The notes under the pieces are model-generated. The model saw only the letters and a list, made by a program, of their open reading frames with translations, was not told the DNA's origin and did not search any database. This document shows, one piece after another, positions 12,618-25,800 of a stretch of 64,000 bases of DNA. Position numbers and translations under genes: made by a program. Every line of letters starts with the position of its first letter. The stretch's first letter is position 1. Origin of the DNA: Dentipellis sp. KUC8613 (Eukaryota; Basidiomycota; Agaricomycetes; Russulales; Hericiaceae); contig NSJX01000031.1 in NCBI GenBank assembly GCA_002286715.1, positions 222,266-286,265 of the forward strand, given 5' to 3'.

Positions 12618-15600
12618 ATAGGACTCCAGCATGACCATGACTGGCAAGGACACGAGAATTCCCTTCGCAATCTAGGGTCCGTCAAGAAGTTCTGGTCGGG
12701 CGCAAGGAAAAAAACAGTTAATTTCCCGTAGATCGGGTCGCGCTAACGTCTATTACGATTAGGTACACGTACGCAGGTCATCTTACCCCGGGTGTCGCTA
12801 GACACCGATAAACCGCATTTGGAGCTTTTCTCAAGCGGAGTCCGGATCCTCGGAGCCACCACGTGTTGCGCAACCGTGACGCATTTTGACCCCAGCCCCT
12901 CCCCCGCTTGCCCATCGGTCTAGCGGGACGTCTCTAGTCGACGCCAGCTTGGCATAATGCAAGCGAACGTAGTTTCCCTTTCATTTGCGATCGAATATCC
13001 CGACGATGAATGGGACGATATGTCAAGCTCGGCACGCTCAGGGCGAGCTCATCCCCAAACGGACAGCTAAGTACTTCGGCCTCAGGCTACTAAACAGGGA
13101 TGAAGGCCTTGTAGTTGATAATCTTTGGTGCGGGTGCGGGTGTCCCACTATAGTGCGTCTTGTTCCCTTTCACCATTTGTACCGCTGATATCACTGACGA
13201 GGGTCACCTGTAGACCTTTATGGCATCGCGCGTCAAAAATTAAGTTCATCTTCTCCGTCGGCCGTCTGTGCTTACAGGTGGTCCAGATGGCGAGCGCTGC
13301 CTATGGCTCTATTGCTACGCAACCGGTCGCATTTGCGTATCTGGTTCTCGAAACACATCTCGCAGACACCCTATCCGCATCGAGGCTTGGTGTCAAACTT
13401 TGTCTACGGAGTGGGCCGTTGGCGACTCGGAAGATTGTGAGCTCCCCCCGAAACTCTCTCCCATATTGTCATAATGCGAACCTGAGTTGGTGCTACGGTC
13501 ACCGGGGGAAATTAAGCCTGGGCTTCTTGATAACGGATTCGAGAACTGATTAATTTTTCCCACTTCCATTTCTGATGTAGGCGAGTTAATCTGAATGACC
13601 ATATGGAGCCACCGGTGACGACACCGGCACCGTACTTACGAAGTGATGGTCAACTTGAACGGTATGTGTCCAGTTTTTGACAGCGTTCGGCCAGTCGTGT
13701 ATACGCAGCTGATAAACCACAATAAAATACAGAAAGCAAAGGCAAACAAAGTTGCCCGAGAAAAAGGGAGCCTCGTGTAGAGAAGCGAAAAAGTCAAATT
13801 TGCTTCCGTGCGGGACCATATAGTCGCCCACAATCGATGGATCTGATATATTTCGAAGTATTGATGTGGCGCTAAGGGTGTGATCTGTGTGCCGTGACAT
13901 AACGATAAGTGGTTATCCGTCAAATCTCGAGAGGAATTCACACAGGAATTACTCCGCGTTCCTGTCCTTTTTCGGTATTCTTAGATGTGCCGCGAACGCC
14001 CAGACGGCCGGGTGCAGAAAGTCAAGCCACTCTGAACACGAATACGACGAAGCCCCAACTTCCCCTCGCCGTGCCGCCAGATTGTGAATGGCTCATTCCG
14101 ACTTCCATTCTATCCTGTTAGCATAGCCGTCCGCCACCCTAGCTGCTGTGGCTGACGTGCCTACAGACCCAGACCATATTTCTATATCGTCCGTTGTTCC
14201 TGGTGAACTTTAATGTATGAAATCACGCGCAATAGGCTAACCATACCCAGTAGGTTGATTGCTCTCCATTCCTCAGACCACTGACCGGCGGTTGCGGTCG
14301 GATATGGATCACGAGGCGAGCCCATTAATCTCAGAATTGCTTCTGAGAGTCGCTTCTCCTGGGCGGGGCGGGGATTATCGTACGCATCGCTATCTTCAAG
14401 AGGATCCGTACTTCTCACCGACTGGTATTTCTGCTACAGGACGGCGCGCCGCGGACGACCGACGTTCCCAACGCAATAGGTAGTCCTTGTACTCTGCGCT
14501 TCGCAATGGTGCCGCAGATCACCTGAATAGGAAGACGCCCCCCCAGCACGTGAGTATCAAAGATGCACACTTCCTTGGAGTCTGCCATATGGTATTCTGC
14601 ACACATGCGGACATGCTAACGGTTATCGCTCAGCAGAAGTCGAAATCCCGCCCAGGACGAAGGCGGGCTTACATCACAGCACTCAGCGTCGTCTGGGGGT
14701 CTTGACCTGTGGATTTGAGAACAAGGGAGGACTTTTTGGGCCGCCCGCCCTGTTGCCTCGTCGTCAGGCGGCATTCCCGGAAAGTCGGCCTCTCACTACG
14801 CTGCGGGGGAGAGATGCTGTCCTTGACAAATTCACATTACAGAACGAACGTTTGCATCCGTTATCCGTCCTTGCACTACGAAGGACCCTTGACGGTCGGT
14901 TACACCGTTGGAGAGACCGCGGCATCAATATAGCTGACACAAGTTGCAGTGAAGCAGTTCCTACGATCTAACGGTGCTCCGTACACCACTGAACTAGGTG
15001 AGCCGTCCGTCGTCGCCTCGTCAACCCATGCTAGCGTCCGTAACCCCTTTGGCATCGGTGGCCGGTAAGATTAATTGCATGAAACGACTTGACGTGGCGT
15101 AGTATCGCGACGGCAGCCGCAGCTGGTAATTAGGAAAGATCAGGCAACTCGTCCGCTGTAGACCTAGAAGCTGTCGCACCCTGGCAGGATACCTCGTCGC
15201 GAATCTCCCAACGCTGATCATTGGCCATCGACTTCAGGGGATCAAACCCATTCCACCCCGCGCCAGCCCAGCCGGAAATGAACCCCGTCGGCGTGCTCGG
15301 GGCAGCAAGAGGTGGTTAATCATATGGCCAGGGCGAACTAGACGGCGAAAGTGAGTTTAGCTGGCAACTATATGGCGCACCTCGATCGCAACGCCCGTCC
15401 TGAACCAAATCATCCGCTTATTCCTGCCCAGCAAGACGGTCGCCCTCGGCATCACCCCGCGATGCATCGCAATCGCCATGCTTCCAGTCGCGCACGCCCA
15501 GTTTCCCCCCCTCGGAGGCATATACATCCGGTACCGCAACTCGTCTGCGTCTGGGCCCTTGTCATATCCGGTGCGCCAGATGTGATGGATGAGAGGGTGG

Positions 15601-16997
15601 AATGGAGACGATGCCGCTCAGATTGTGGTGAGGGGCAGCCTGACAGCATCGTGCAGCGCTCGGCTTAACTGTTCTTCTCTTCGAATCTGGGGTATGCAGA
15701 CACTCGGTTAGTCCAGTGTCAGGTCGGGGATTGAACAGCATGTACAGGTTACGACGATTGCGCATAGCGTGCGCGTGGCTTGCTGTACCCAGCTATTGTC
15801 CTGACATGAAATATTAAAATCGATGAGAAGGCAAGAAGGTTGCGTCCTAACGGCAGAGCTGGAGCGTGCGACGAACCTGTGCTTCCCACTGCAGAAAAAA
15901 ATACGAGACTGGAGCGGTGCGGGCCCGGATGATGATATCGGTGGAGATCACCAACGCCTGACTGAAAACGCGGCTGTACCTGAGGGGGGCCCGGAAAAAT
16001 CGCCGTGGATTAATGTCGGCGGACTCCTGCACGGATGGAGAACAAAGTCTGCATTCTTAGAAGAGGAAAAAAGAAGGTCATGGAGAACCAGGAAGAGGTG
16101 CATGGTATGTCGCAGCATGTGCGGATCATAATGCCAATGCGTGAGTACTTATCGCGAGCATAGCTGCCTCGTGTACAGCTCGTGCCGGTTGAATTGCGTC
16201 GAGGCACCGCCGTCATCGATGGGTGAGTCTCGATCTCCAGTATTCTGTCTCTTGCGCATGATTTGTACCGGAGGCAAAAACGACGAGCGGAATATGGCTT
16301 TCAGAGGATGAGCGCAGGACTCAAGCACTGATCAGAGCGCTCCGGAGGTAACAGACGGGCGCTTGTCTCTCTCCCAACGTTAACAACGACGCCTTCCATA
16401 TACAGAAATGCCTCCGCGGCCGCGGGCGGCCGCGCCTGGGTTAGAATCCCGCCTCCCCGAAGCTACTGACCAGCGAGCCGCCGACGCAAATTCTGACAAC
16501 ATCATAGCGGTCAAGCACAAGTCTCGAAGCGCTGGTGCCGCTGCTCAAGCTGAGCGACCACGTAATTTCGGATATAACAAGGTTTCCGCTTCGCCTCTGA
16601 GCATCATGCAGCCATCATGAAGTGTGATCTGGCCCTGGCTCTAACGGAAGTATTCATGTAATTCGAACAGAAGAGAGTATGTCACTGGTCTGGTCGGCAA
16701 TTCTGTCTGCAATCACGGCTGATAGAGATAGATGGATATGATAGAACCAGAGCTCGCAGTTCTGTTTTTAAATCAACGCTAGAAGACGGCGGGGCCCCTT
16801 GCTGCCGTTTCAAGGCATATACCGACGAAGAACGGCGGAGGGATGATGTGGTGCTAATGCGCCGTTTGTCCTGAGAAGTGAGGTGCGGCCTACGATGAAT
16901 TCGAAGCGGACTGGACTGAAGCGGACCCGATTAACAGATACTCAGTGATATTGTCGCTCCTGTACATAAGTATCCAACAAAGAAATAGCGGCGAGCA
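12618..16997. other. 4.4-kb stretch without a supported gene
   Basis: Many short frames (60-140 codons) on both strands overlap and none shows a domain. A hydrophobic stretch on the minus strand at about 13,690-13,800 and a small open frame at 16,408-16,620 (about 70 codons, charged, starting MPPRPRAAAPGLESR) are the most protein-like pieces, but neither joins to anything. This may be degenerate sequence or old transposon remains; I found no terminal repeats or target duplications. Confidence 0.4.
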
Positions 16998-18270
16998 TCA
17001 TGAATCGATGTCCATGCGCATACTGGGCCCTTCGGAAAGCTCAACGCTACGATCTGCAGGCCTCTCCGGCGACTCTCGCAAGGAAGACGGCGCGATAGGC
17101 GATCGCGCGCTCTGCGGCTGAGCTGCCTGAGGTGTCTTGGGTTGTGACGGGGAAAGGCCGCCTTGTTTCCGAGATCGCGCAGAAGGGTTGAAGTGACCAC
17201 ATTTCGGGCAGATGAATTCTATGAAAGTCACGATGCAGTTTCAGCATATGTCGGGAAGTCTCAAACAAGCCATGACGTACGTGCGTCCTCCCACATACTC
17301 TCCTTCACAAGCCCGTTATGAGTGAAACACTTTTCACAGATCAGTGCGTATTGTGATGCTGCCGCATTCACTGACGGCTCGTCTGCACCGAGTAACGCGT
17401 CCGCAAGTTTGTCGTACCATTGCTTCTGCGGAGGCTGCAAGGGGAATTGAGGGGCGGCGGCTGCAATGCGCAATTCATCAATGACGCGGTAGAGCATTCG
17501 AGAACAGGTTCGTCTTACGATTCAATTGGGTCTGCAGCCGGGAAGGGATAGGGGTTTGGGGGGCGTTGGGTGCTGCGGCTGGTGTCCCTTGCTGTTGTGG
17601 TGAGCCTCGCTGTTGGGGAGTAGCAGGCGGTTGTTGAGGACCCCGACGCCTCAAGGGCGACTCAGCAGCAGGGGCTTCATCATACCGCTCAATTAGATTG
17701 CGCGTGCTATAGTAATTCGTCTTCTTCTTGATATCCTCAATCTTGTCGCGCTGCTCCTTGTACAGCTTTTTGAGTGCTTGCTCTATGACACGTTGTGTCA
17801 CTAATGCGGTGGCCCGAATGTCGTAATGAGACTCACCTTCAGCATCCCCCTTCCGCGTGTACCAAAGCTGCACAATCCGTCGTCCAAAGAGAATACTAGG
17901 TAACGTGTCAGTACGCGCCACACAGATATACTGATGAACGCACATTATAGGACCCAAGAAAACCGGCAACGCTTGCAGTGTCTTCTCTAGCTGTCCATAA
18001 CGCCTGCGGCGAGGCAGAAGTCCGGTATACCACAAGCCCATATACAAGCCCCAGAGTGCAATTGAATACAGAGTGACCGCTAGCGACGTACGTCGCTCGC
18101 GCAAACGGATCTCAGAGAGCCGTGTTTGGCGGTTCTGGATGTCGAGAGCCAAGGAAGAAAGGATTGTTTCATAGTCTTCTGGTTCCTTCTGCAAACTTGG
18201 ATGTGAGTCCACGTTCGAAGTAAAGTCGACGCGTACTCACCTTCTTGAACCAGCGATTAAGGAATGACAT
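16998..18270 (-). CDS. LNP1: Lunapark (ER three-way junction protein)
   Basis: ER membrane protein that stabilises three-way junctions of the tubular ER network. Six exons are 18241-18270, 17944-18188, 17837-17895, 17519-17782, 17281-17460 and 16998-17218, giving 332 residues with frame kept at every join. The N-terminus MSFLNRWFKK is followed by two hydrophobic segments (LYSIALWGLYMGLWYTGLL; LPVFLGPIIILFGRRIV), then a coiled coil with KIEDIKKKTNYYSTRNLIER, a Pro/Gln-rich linker, and the Lunapark zinc ribbon with Cys pairs in ALICEKCFTHNGLV and QFICPKCGHFNPS. Introns 2 and 3 (17896-17943, 48 bases; 17783-17836, 54 bases) have lengths divisible by three and no stop, so reading through would insert 16 and 18 residues. 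I call them introns because removal restores the family pattern (GPIIILFGRR, GDAEEQALKKLYKEQ). Confidence 0.9.
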
Positions 18271-19043
18271 GGTGGTGAGTGGTGAATGGAGGCAAAGGCA
18301 ACGCTTGGAGACTGCCAAGCGCCACTGCGGCCAGTAACCGTGACACGCGGCACGTGCAGGAGACGACACGTGCTGCTACGCGTCATTCCCACGCTTGCTA
18401 TATTTCTTGGGCGCTAACTTGTTGCAGTTTCCTACTTTGAGTGCTACCCTTCATCATGGCATTCGTAGCCATGCTGCTTGACCCCCGGATCTTCTCTTAT
18501 CTTCATTGCTTGATTGCCGTACGATGACTTGACGTCCGATATGCTTAGGCACCTCATTAACCCCAACCAGAGAGCTCTGGATGGCCAGTACCTCTATACT
18601 ATCTTTCGGAATCTCAACGGAACTCTGGCAGCGTCAACTATACATTTATTAGGTGCGTTCGCATCCTACCTAGTAATTATGCTCCCTTATTTCAGCGGCT
18701 GAGGGGTCCTAAATGTCCAGAGAGTTACAGATGACAAGCTGTTGCATGGTCTACGGGCGACTGGACGAGAAACGCGAATTATTGGTCCATCTTTATCAAG
18801 GACATTTCTCGTAGCTTCTATGCGGGCCGATGCACGCGTCTCTGTCGTCCACACGCTGTCGTTCCTTCCGAATAAGGTTCTTTCGTCAAATTTTGTCTCG
18901 CATCCAGCTCGGATCGAGTTTCCGTGACACTGCATCGTCTTGACCTGCGACCACGTCCCCTTATATCGCTCGTGGCCATGTCTCTCTTGCTGTGCTGCTT
19001 CGGAGGCCAATCTACTGATGACGTCTACTTTGGTGAGCTTCAG
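18271..19043. other. Divergent promoter region
   Basis: This lies between Lunapark (-) and the EF-hand/ZZ gene (+), which point away from each other. It should hold both promoters and the unresolved first exon of the EF-hand/ZZ gene. An ATG at 18979 opens a short Cys-containing frame (MSLLLCCFGG), but no acceptable splice joins it to the downstream coding frame. Confidence 0.4.
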
Positions 19044-22000
19044 TCAAATTGGCACCTCGTAGGCGCACGTTCGATAGCCATGCCTCAGATGGAGCAGAAG
19101 CCGACTTTCGTGAAGTCGAGGATACATTCCGGTCGCTAGTGGCTAAGACATATGGTGCCATGTCACAAACTGATGTAGGAAGAGATGTGCAAGCCTGTAT
19201 CAGCAAGTTCTTCGAAGGCACACCGATGCTGTTAGATATGCTCAAAGTCGTCTCTCAGATACACCCGTTCGCAGAAGGTACGCTTGTTGCCTTATCAGCA
19301 TGATCCTTCACGTATCTGACTATTCTTGTAGTCGCAGTCAAGGCATTCGGAGTCGTCATCACGTTGGTGCAGAAGCGCAAGGAGAACAATGCTCGCGTGA
19401 TTGCATTGTACATCGAGATGAAAGAGTTGATGGTTGTGATTCTCAGGTATGAGCTGGACTTCTTCTCCGCACTCAAGAAACCCACAAGCTACGCAGCCTC
19501 AAAGAAGTGCCGAGAAAGCCCACAGTCTTCCCGAACCAGAAAGCGAAGATATTTAACGAGAAAATGCAGGAATTATTCAACAGAATTGGCGCCGACATCA
19601 AAAACTGCGGTAACACCTGCGATGCGTATTCGAAGAAGAGCCTTATCGCGCGGGTGGTCCAAAGCAGCTCATGGGAGAAAGTGTTCTCCGCCTACTCGGG
19701 GATGTTTCTGAGGCATCGTGATGAGATTCAGCGTCTTGTTAACTTCCGCACCGCTGTCGTGGTAGTACAGATCGATGAAGATGTCCGAAGTGCCAAACGT
19801 AGGTTCGTAGAAATTCTGCACTCGTCGCGTGTGGAACGAACATGCTCACTTCTTCCCCATAGCATCGACGAACTAACCAGGCTCTTCAAGGAATATATGA
19901 CAGACACCCAGAAGGCCGTGTCCGAATATCATAAGAAGCATGCTCAAGACGAATCTGCCGACCGCGACAAGTACCTGATGGGGCTCGTCCAGGCCAGTAA
20001 CGAGACTGACCAAGGGGAGACGAAGCCGAAACAAAGCAGACACTCACAACTACAGTCGATCAAGAAGGAGCTGGAATCATCGGTGAGATTCGCCATCCGC
20101 GACAATCGAATATACTTCGAGAGGAAATTCGAGCTGCAAAGGCAAGAGCTTGAAGACGCGATAGATAGGCAGACGCGAAGGATATTGAAGGCGGTGGCTA
20201 AAGGAGCACATGAACGAGTCACCAACGAGGTGAGCGCTCAGCACGGTCTATCTCCGCGAGACTAATGTCCGTATGTTGACAGGACATGCGGAACCTATGG
20301 GAGGAGAATGTGAGGATTTACTCATTCTGGATAACGACGGACATTCTGAATTTGATGTAGCGCTGGGGCCGCAACGTCAAAGCTCGTGCATTCGTACAGG
20401 CTCTGCGAGATTATTTCCAAGAGAAGGTCGAGGAAGACACGAGGAATCCAACCGATCCTACGGACCGCGCTCGCCGAAAGGACGACGAATGGGCGCTCCA
20501 GCAGATCAGCTTGCGTCGCTTACCGGCCATTCTGGAAGCGTTTGACGACGACGGGTCAGGCTATGTGTCAACCGCTGAGGTCAATCGTTTCACTGCAGAA
20601 TGCCCCGACGACTGGAGGTGAGAAATTCCAGGTTTAGAATCCGTGACTACGGAAGTCATAATTTTCGTTAGCTTATTGCGATGGACGGCATACTGGGCCC
20701 GCGGTATGCGTCCAATTGCATCATCACATTCATTGTATCATGATCACTTATCCCGTCGTGGCAGGTTGGAAGTCGTCAGTGAGACACTACGCGCGTCTCA
20801 TCGAAGAGATATTTGCGAAAATGTACGGAATGCTCCCTGCGATATCCGATGAGAACAGGCGACAGGTAGACCAGTACCACACGGTAGTATGGAAGGACGT
20901 GCACACGCTCACAGCTGCATTAGAGGACGACGAGAAAGACGATCACGTGAGATTCCAGTCCTACATCGACACCGTTGAGAATCGGTTGAAAAAGCGACTG
21001 GAAGACGTGCAGTATGTGATAGATGGCCCCGATATGGTGTACCTGATTGCACGGAAGGAGCGCTTGGAAAAGGTGGGCTCGGTACATCGACTGCAGAGCG
21101 CAATGCTGACGGTTCAGCCCACGCCAGATTTTGTTCCCACTCATATACCTTCTTCTCCAAAAACATCTACTACTGATGCAAGAGGCTACTAGCAAACTAC
21201 TGTCCGACGGAGAGATTTCAGCAGCCGCAATGTCGCTTGCGCACGTCAACACGGTAGTGAACCGTAGAGTGTCTGATTTGCGACGTGCGTAGGTCGCCGA
21301 CTGTGATGTACTTCATCACAAACAACTGACTTACACTTCATTCCCAGAGGACTTTGAGGCGACTAGTTCTGGCATTAAACCGTTTAAGGCTTTTGCATGT
21401 GGGATGGTCAGTGATCCATAGCTGTGTCCCGTGTTTGACGCCCCTCACTGTCTTTCAGTTCAAGTACGTCAACGAAAAGGGGAAATTGTGGACTCCTCAA
21501 TATGTGCAGGGTCTTATCTCTCCAGTCATCGCGTTCATTGCGGACGAGAAGGAAATACCTTCCCCTCAAGGGTCTGCCTCTTCAACAAATTCGAAAGACG
21601 CAAATATGATGCTTGTGCGAAGAACCCCGTAAGATATAATAAGTGTATAATAATATATCATGATACTTATTAACGAGTGGTATTATTGTCTCATAGAGTT
21701 ACCGCCTTCCATTGGTTAGTTTAATTAGCCTCACACTGCGGTATACTTTTCTAATCAGCAATGCAGGGGTGTTGTCTGTGATCATTGCGGACACGACATC
21801 TTGGACGGGCCGCGCCTCATATGTCTTGACTGCACGCCGGAACCGTTCTACCCAGTCAATCTCTGCACCGCATGCACGGACAATCGCATCCTCAATCTCC
21901 ATGGTTTACGAACACCTCATGAGAGCTATCATCATCTTGTGAAGCTGCATGCTATGCTACATCTGCGACATTACGGAGAAGTGTACAGAGCAGCACGCAA

Positions 22001-22557
22001 GGCTCTCAAATGGTTCGAAAACAAGCTACTGCGGCTGGAAGTCTCGCAGAGGAAATTGTTGACAGCGCCGCCTGCCCGAAACATAGCAGTTCCACAACAG
22101 CTTCCACAAATCGCAATCGGTGAAGAGCCCATCAAAGAGGAGCCGATACTGATAGGCAAGAATGACTCGGATCTGCGCTGCCGCCTGTGTAACCTCCCAC
22201 TTTCGCTTCCGTGCTGGTACTGTGTCAATTGCGGCAAGTCGCGCCTACTTTCTACATGGCGAGCATCGCTGATGACCCACTCCAGGCGAAGAAGATCATG
22301 AGTTCCCTCTGTTTTTGTGTAACAAATGCAGTACCAGACGGTGGAGGCGGCGTCGTGGCCTTCTGTCCGGGCATCTTCAGTCACATTTCTTCATACGCTG
22401 CCAAGAAATTCAGGAGCCCCACAAGATGCTCTCTCTTGAAGACAGGCTCATCCATGTAGAGACTAGCGTGAATAGTGTCGCTGAACGCATCGAGCAGTAT
22501 TTCAAACGTAATAGGAATAGCAGACCAGGGAGCATTTGGTCATCGTTTCGACCGTAG
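19044..22557 (+). CDS. EF-hand and ZZ-type zinc-finger protein, in-frame TAG in a conserved exon (5' end unresolved)
   Basis: Large agaricomycete-type protein of unknown role with a helical N-terminus, an EF-hand-like calcium motif and a ZZ zinc finger. Coding exons that keep frame: 19044-19277, 19332-19446, 19497-20229, 20283-20617, 20672-20703, 20765-21072, 21128-21284, 21348-21406, 21459 to about 21,630, then (after a junction I could not settle) about 21,760-22233, and 22286-22557. The EF-hand lies at AFDDDGSGYVSTAEVNRFT (about 20,555). The ZZ finger has CDHCGHDILDGPRLICLDC (about 21,785), and a second Cys cluster follows (CRLCNLPLSLPCWYCVNCG...FLCNKC). The last intron (22234-22285) is GC-AG and is required to join CVNCG to EEDHEF. 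A TAG at 20358-20360 interrupts a conserved stretch (see findings). The N-terminal exon and start codon were not identified. The gene may be a recent pseudogene or may splice around the stop. Confidence 0.72.
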
Positions 22558-22811
22558 ATGGTCGTGGCGAGACAGAGTCTTTGATCGTAAATAAGTCGCA
22601 GAGTTACATATCGTTCGTCTGCTCGTATACTTGTTTCTTCATGGACAGTATTCCCTGTCACAACAACTTTCATTTATAATCACAACAAACAGATGCTAGC
22701 AGTTAGACACGGTGAGATGTGAATATCGGCCCTTCATAATGCTGAGCGGGAATACAATTAGAACATTAATACCATACAGTAAGCTGCGCCCTATAGTTCT
22801 TATACAATAAC

Positions 22812-25800
22812 TTATCGTGCGTAAAGGTAGTTCCCGAGGTGTTGTTTGTTTTGCATGATCTGCTCGAGCGCGGCCTCGTCCACCTCCCGGAGCTGACTGA
22901 TTTTCGGCTTGCGCCCGCGTTTTTTGTTCTTACCGCCTCCGATACCGCCCTCATACTTCAGGCCAGATGCCTGCTGTGCAAGGTGCTTCACCTCCGCAAA
23001 CTCGGTTGTCGCTTGCGCACGTAAGAACGCTGCGTCATTCGCCCGGTGTTGCAAGCAATTCGGCTCGACGTAGCCTTCTGGCGACTCCAGCGGCTCCACA
23101 AAGATGTCCTCCTGCAAAGCATGCCCGTCTGCCCACAGCGAGCCACCCTTCGTTTTCGCGAGCACCGTCTGGATATCCAGGCACTCCCCTGGCGCAATCG
23201 GTACCGCTTGCGACGGCGTCACGCAGGGCATGTCTGTCTCCTTCCGCAACACATGATCGATGTCCACCGCGGAGAAGAACGCCACGCCTTGTGGCAGATC
23301 GTCCATACCTAGCCGGTACGCAAATAGGCTGCGTGTCCACAGATTCGCGATCTGCAGGGCCAAAGCAGCGCGATACTTGTCCTCCTCCTTGACCAGATAC
23401 CGCAGCTCGTCATGTACCGAGATCAGGTACCGCGCCTCGATCCCGTATGTAGCCGTCAGGTGCTCCATCGCGACGATAAGCAAGTGCAGGTAGTCCACGC
23501 CCGACGACTGCACGACCCAGTTGATCCGCGACGGCATGTAATCCGAGCCGAACTCTGCAGGCAGATATTCCTTCGAAAGCGCATACGTCACCCCGCAGCC
23601 CAGTGCGGGAGTCTGCGGCCGATCCGACAGCGCGATCTCCTCGAGCTTGTTGAACACAAAGCTCTCCGTGCCGCCGAACCAGAACTTGCGCCCGAAGATG
23701 TCCGTCCGGTGCGTGTTCTTGCCCTTCGTCGACGCGTACAGCTGCTCCGCCAGCTTCTGCGCCTCCTCCGGCAGCATCCGCGCGTTCGCCTGCAGGAGCA
23801 GCAGCACGGCGTGCCGCATCCCCGCGCCGTAGATCCGCGAGTAGTTGAACACCTTCGCTTGGTCGCGGGAGATGCCCAGGATGCTCGCCGTCTTCGAGTG
23901 CAGATCCGTCCCCGCCGACTTGGTGCCTTCGAGCGTCATCCACCCGATCGCCGTTGCGCCGTGCAATCCGAATTGTGCGTCGCCCATCACGCTCGAGATC
24001 CAGAGCTCCTCCGAGTCCACGTCCGCGCCGACGATGGCGTAGCCCGGCGGCGCGCGCACCATCGCCTTGAGCTCCGATCCGACGCGATTCTTCTTCGCGT
24101 TGCTGGCCGTCAGCCACGTCTTCTCGATCGCGCGGCGCGTCACTGTGCCCATTGTGATAACCTGTGGGACGATGATGCCCCATTTCTTGCCCGACGATGC
24201 ATCTCCGGTCGCAAAGCCCATATCGCGCGCGGAGTTTTGCCAGACCACCATTTGTTTCATGACGCGGTCGCGCGCACTGATCCAGTAGCTGCACTGTGCG
24301 TTCATATCCAGGGCGGTCTTGGCTTCATCTCCCGGGCTCGTCAGCGTTCCGTCCTGGGCGTACTTGATGAACGTCTTGCCGAGTGGGCTACCCACGTTCG
24401 CACTTTCGCCATCCTTGTGCGGCAGCTTGTAGAACACGTACCCGTCCTGGTGACTCATGCCCTGCAACAGCTCGTCCGCGGCATCGTGGAAGTCGAGCGG
24501 CGTCTGACGGGTGGCATAGTTCGCCGCCTTAGAGACACGGAATGTCCAGCCGTGCTGACGCGAGTGAAAGAGCGGCCATCCCTGCCAGGACAGCCGCAGG
24601 AGAAGTGGTGCGACCCGGCTGCGGGTGGTGATGTCGATAGTGCCCGGTGCAACGTCTTTCTTCGGTCTCGTAATGTCCCAGAACCATTTCGGCCACAGAA
24701 CCGGTGGGGGTTTCGGAGTTTTCGTAACAGCCCTCTTCGGATTCGACGCAGATCCAGCCTCATCAACGGGTGTCCAATCCAGCTGTTTCAGCCACTCGTC
24801 CTCGTTGATCGCTGAGGGCTGGGTATCTTCCACAACGTGTTTTGCAAACTCGAGGATGCGCGCGGACGTTTCAGGGGACTTGTCGTTGCCGGCTATTGCC
24901 ATCGCCAGATCCAGATCCGCTGCACCCATGCGGCCGCTCTTCAAGTACGGCAGGCCATGTTTAGCACTGAGCACCGACGTCACTTTCGCCGAACCGGCCG
25001 TTGGGAGACATGCAACCTGGCCATCGACCACGTAATGCCACTTTTCCGCGGATGAGTAACGCATAGGGTGTCCATCGAAGGTGACTTTGAGCAGCAGTGG
25101 TAGGATGCGATTGACAACTCGAACCTTGGACGGGCCGAGAGAAAGGAGCTCTTGGTACCAAGCAGGGATGCGCGACGTGGTCGGAGAGGTAACTGTTTGG
25201 ATAGTCTCGGCCAAAGATTCTGTGGCCTAGATGATGGCGTCAGTGAAGGTTGAGGACAGGAGGACAATGGCGTACCGGATCCTCGTGAACGACTCCCCGT
25301 GATTTGCCTGCCGATTTCGGTGTCCAGTCCAATTGCGAAAGCCAAACATCGTCTTTCCACGACCCATCTTGAACGAGATCCTTGGCCTCCATCGCGAGAG
25401 TGATCAGCCGCTTCTTGACTTCATCTTCCAGATCCCTGTAGGTGCGCTCGGCATTCTCCAGGTACTTCTCCCACTCTTCGTTCACCGTCAGGAAACTAGA
25501 ACCCATAGTGAGGATACCTGCGAACGAGACGGGGCTGGGGCAAGCAGTCAAGAAATCTGGCAAAACCTTCGAATAAACTGAGTGCGTGACGCCGACGTCC
25601 GTCGAACAGTACTGGAGATAGTCCTGAACGTTCCCCATGATCTCCTCAGGCGTGCGCGTCATAAAGTCGTTGCGGATCTCCTTGTCCATGTCGATACCAC
25701 AGTGCAGCTTCGCGACGTCGGCGAGCGAGTTGGCAGAAGTGATATCCTCCCAGCGCTTGGACGAGATATCGGCTTCGGACTCAACAGACCCGTCGCCCTC

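Noticed and set aside
13586..13941. Hydrophobic minus-strand frames resembling a piece of a membrane transporter
   Set aside because: Only one hydrophobic segment, conflicting frames, and no motif of a known transporter.
18979..19139. ATG at 18979 as the start of the EF-hand/ZZ gene
   Set aside because: No intron of 45 bases or more with acceptable signals joins this frame to the coding frame at 19,044, and reading on ends at a stop.
23412..24815. 467-codon open frame on the plus strand inside polymerase gamma
   Set aside because: It is antisense to well-conserved polymerase exons, is Arg/Leu/His-rich with no domain, and is explained by the GC-rich codon use of the real gene.
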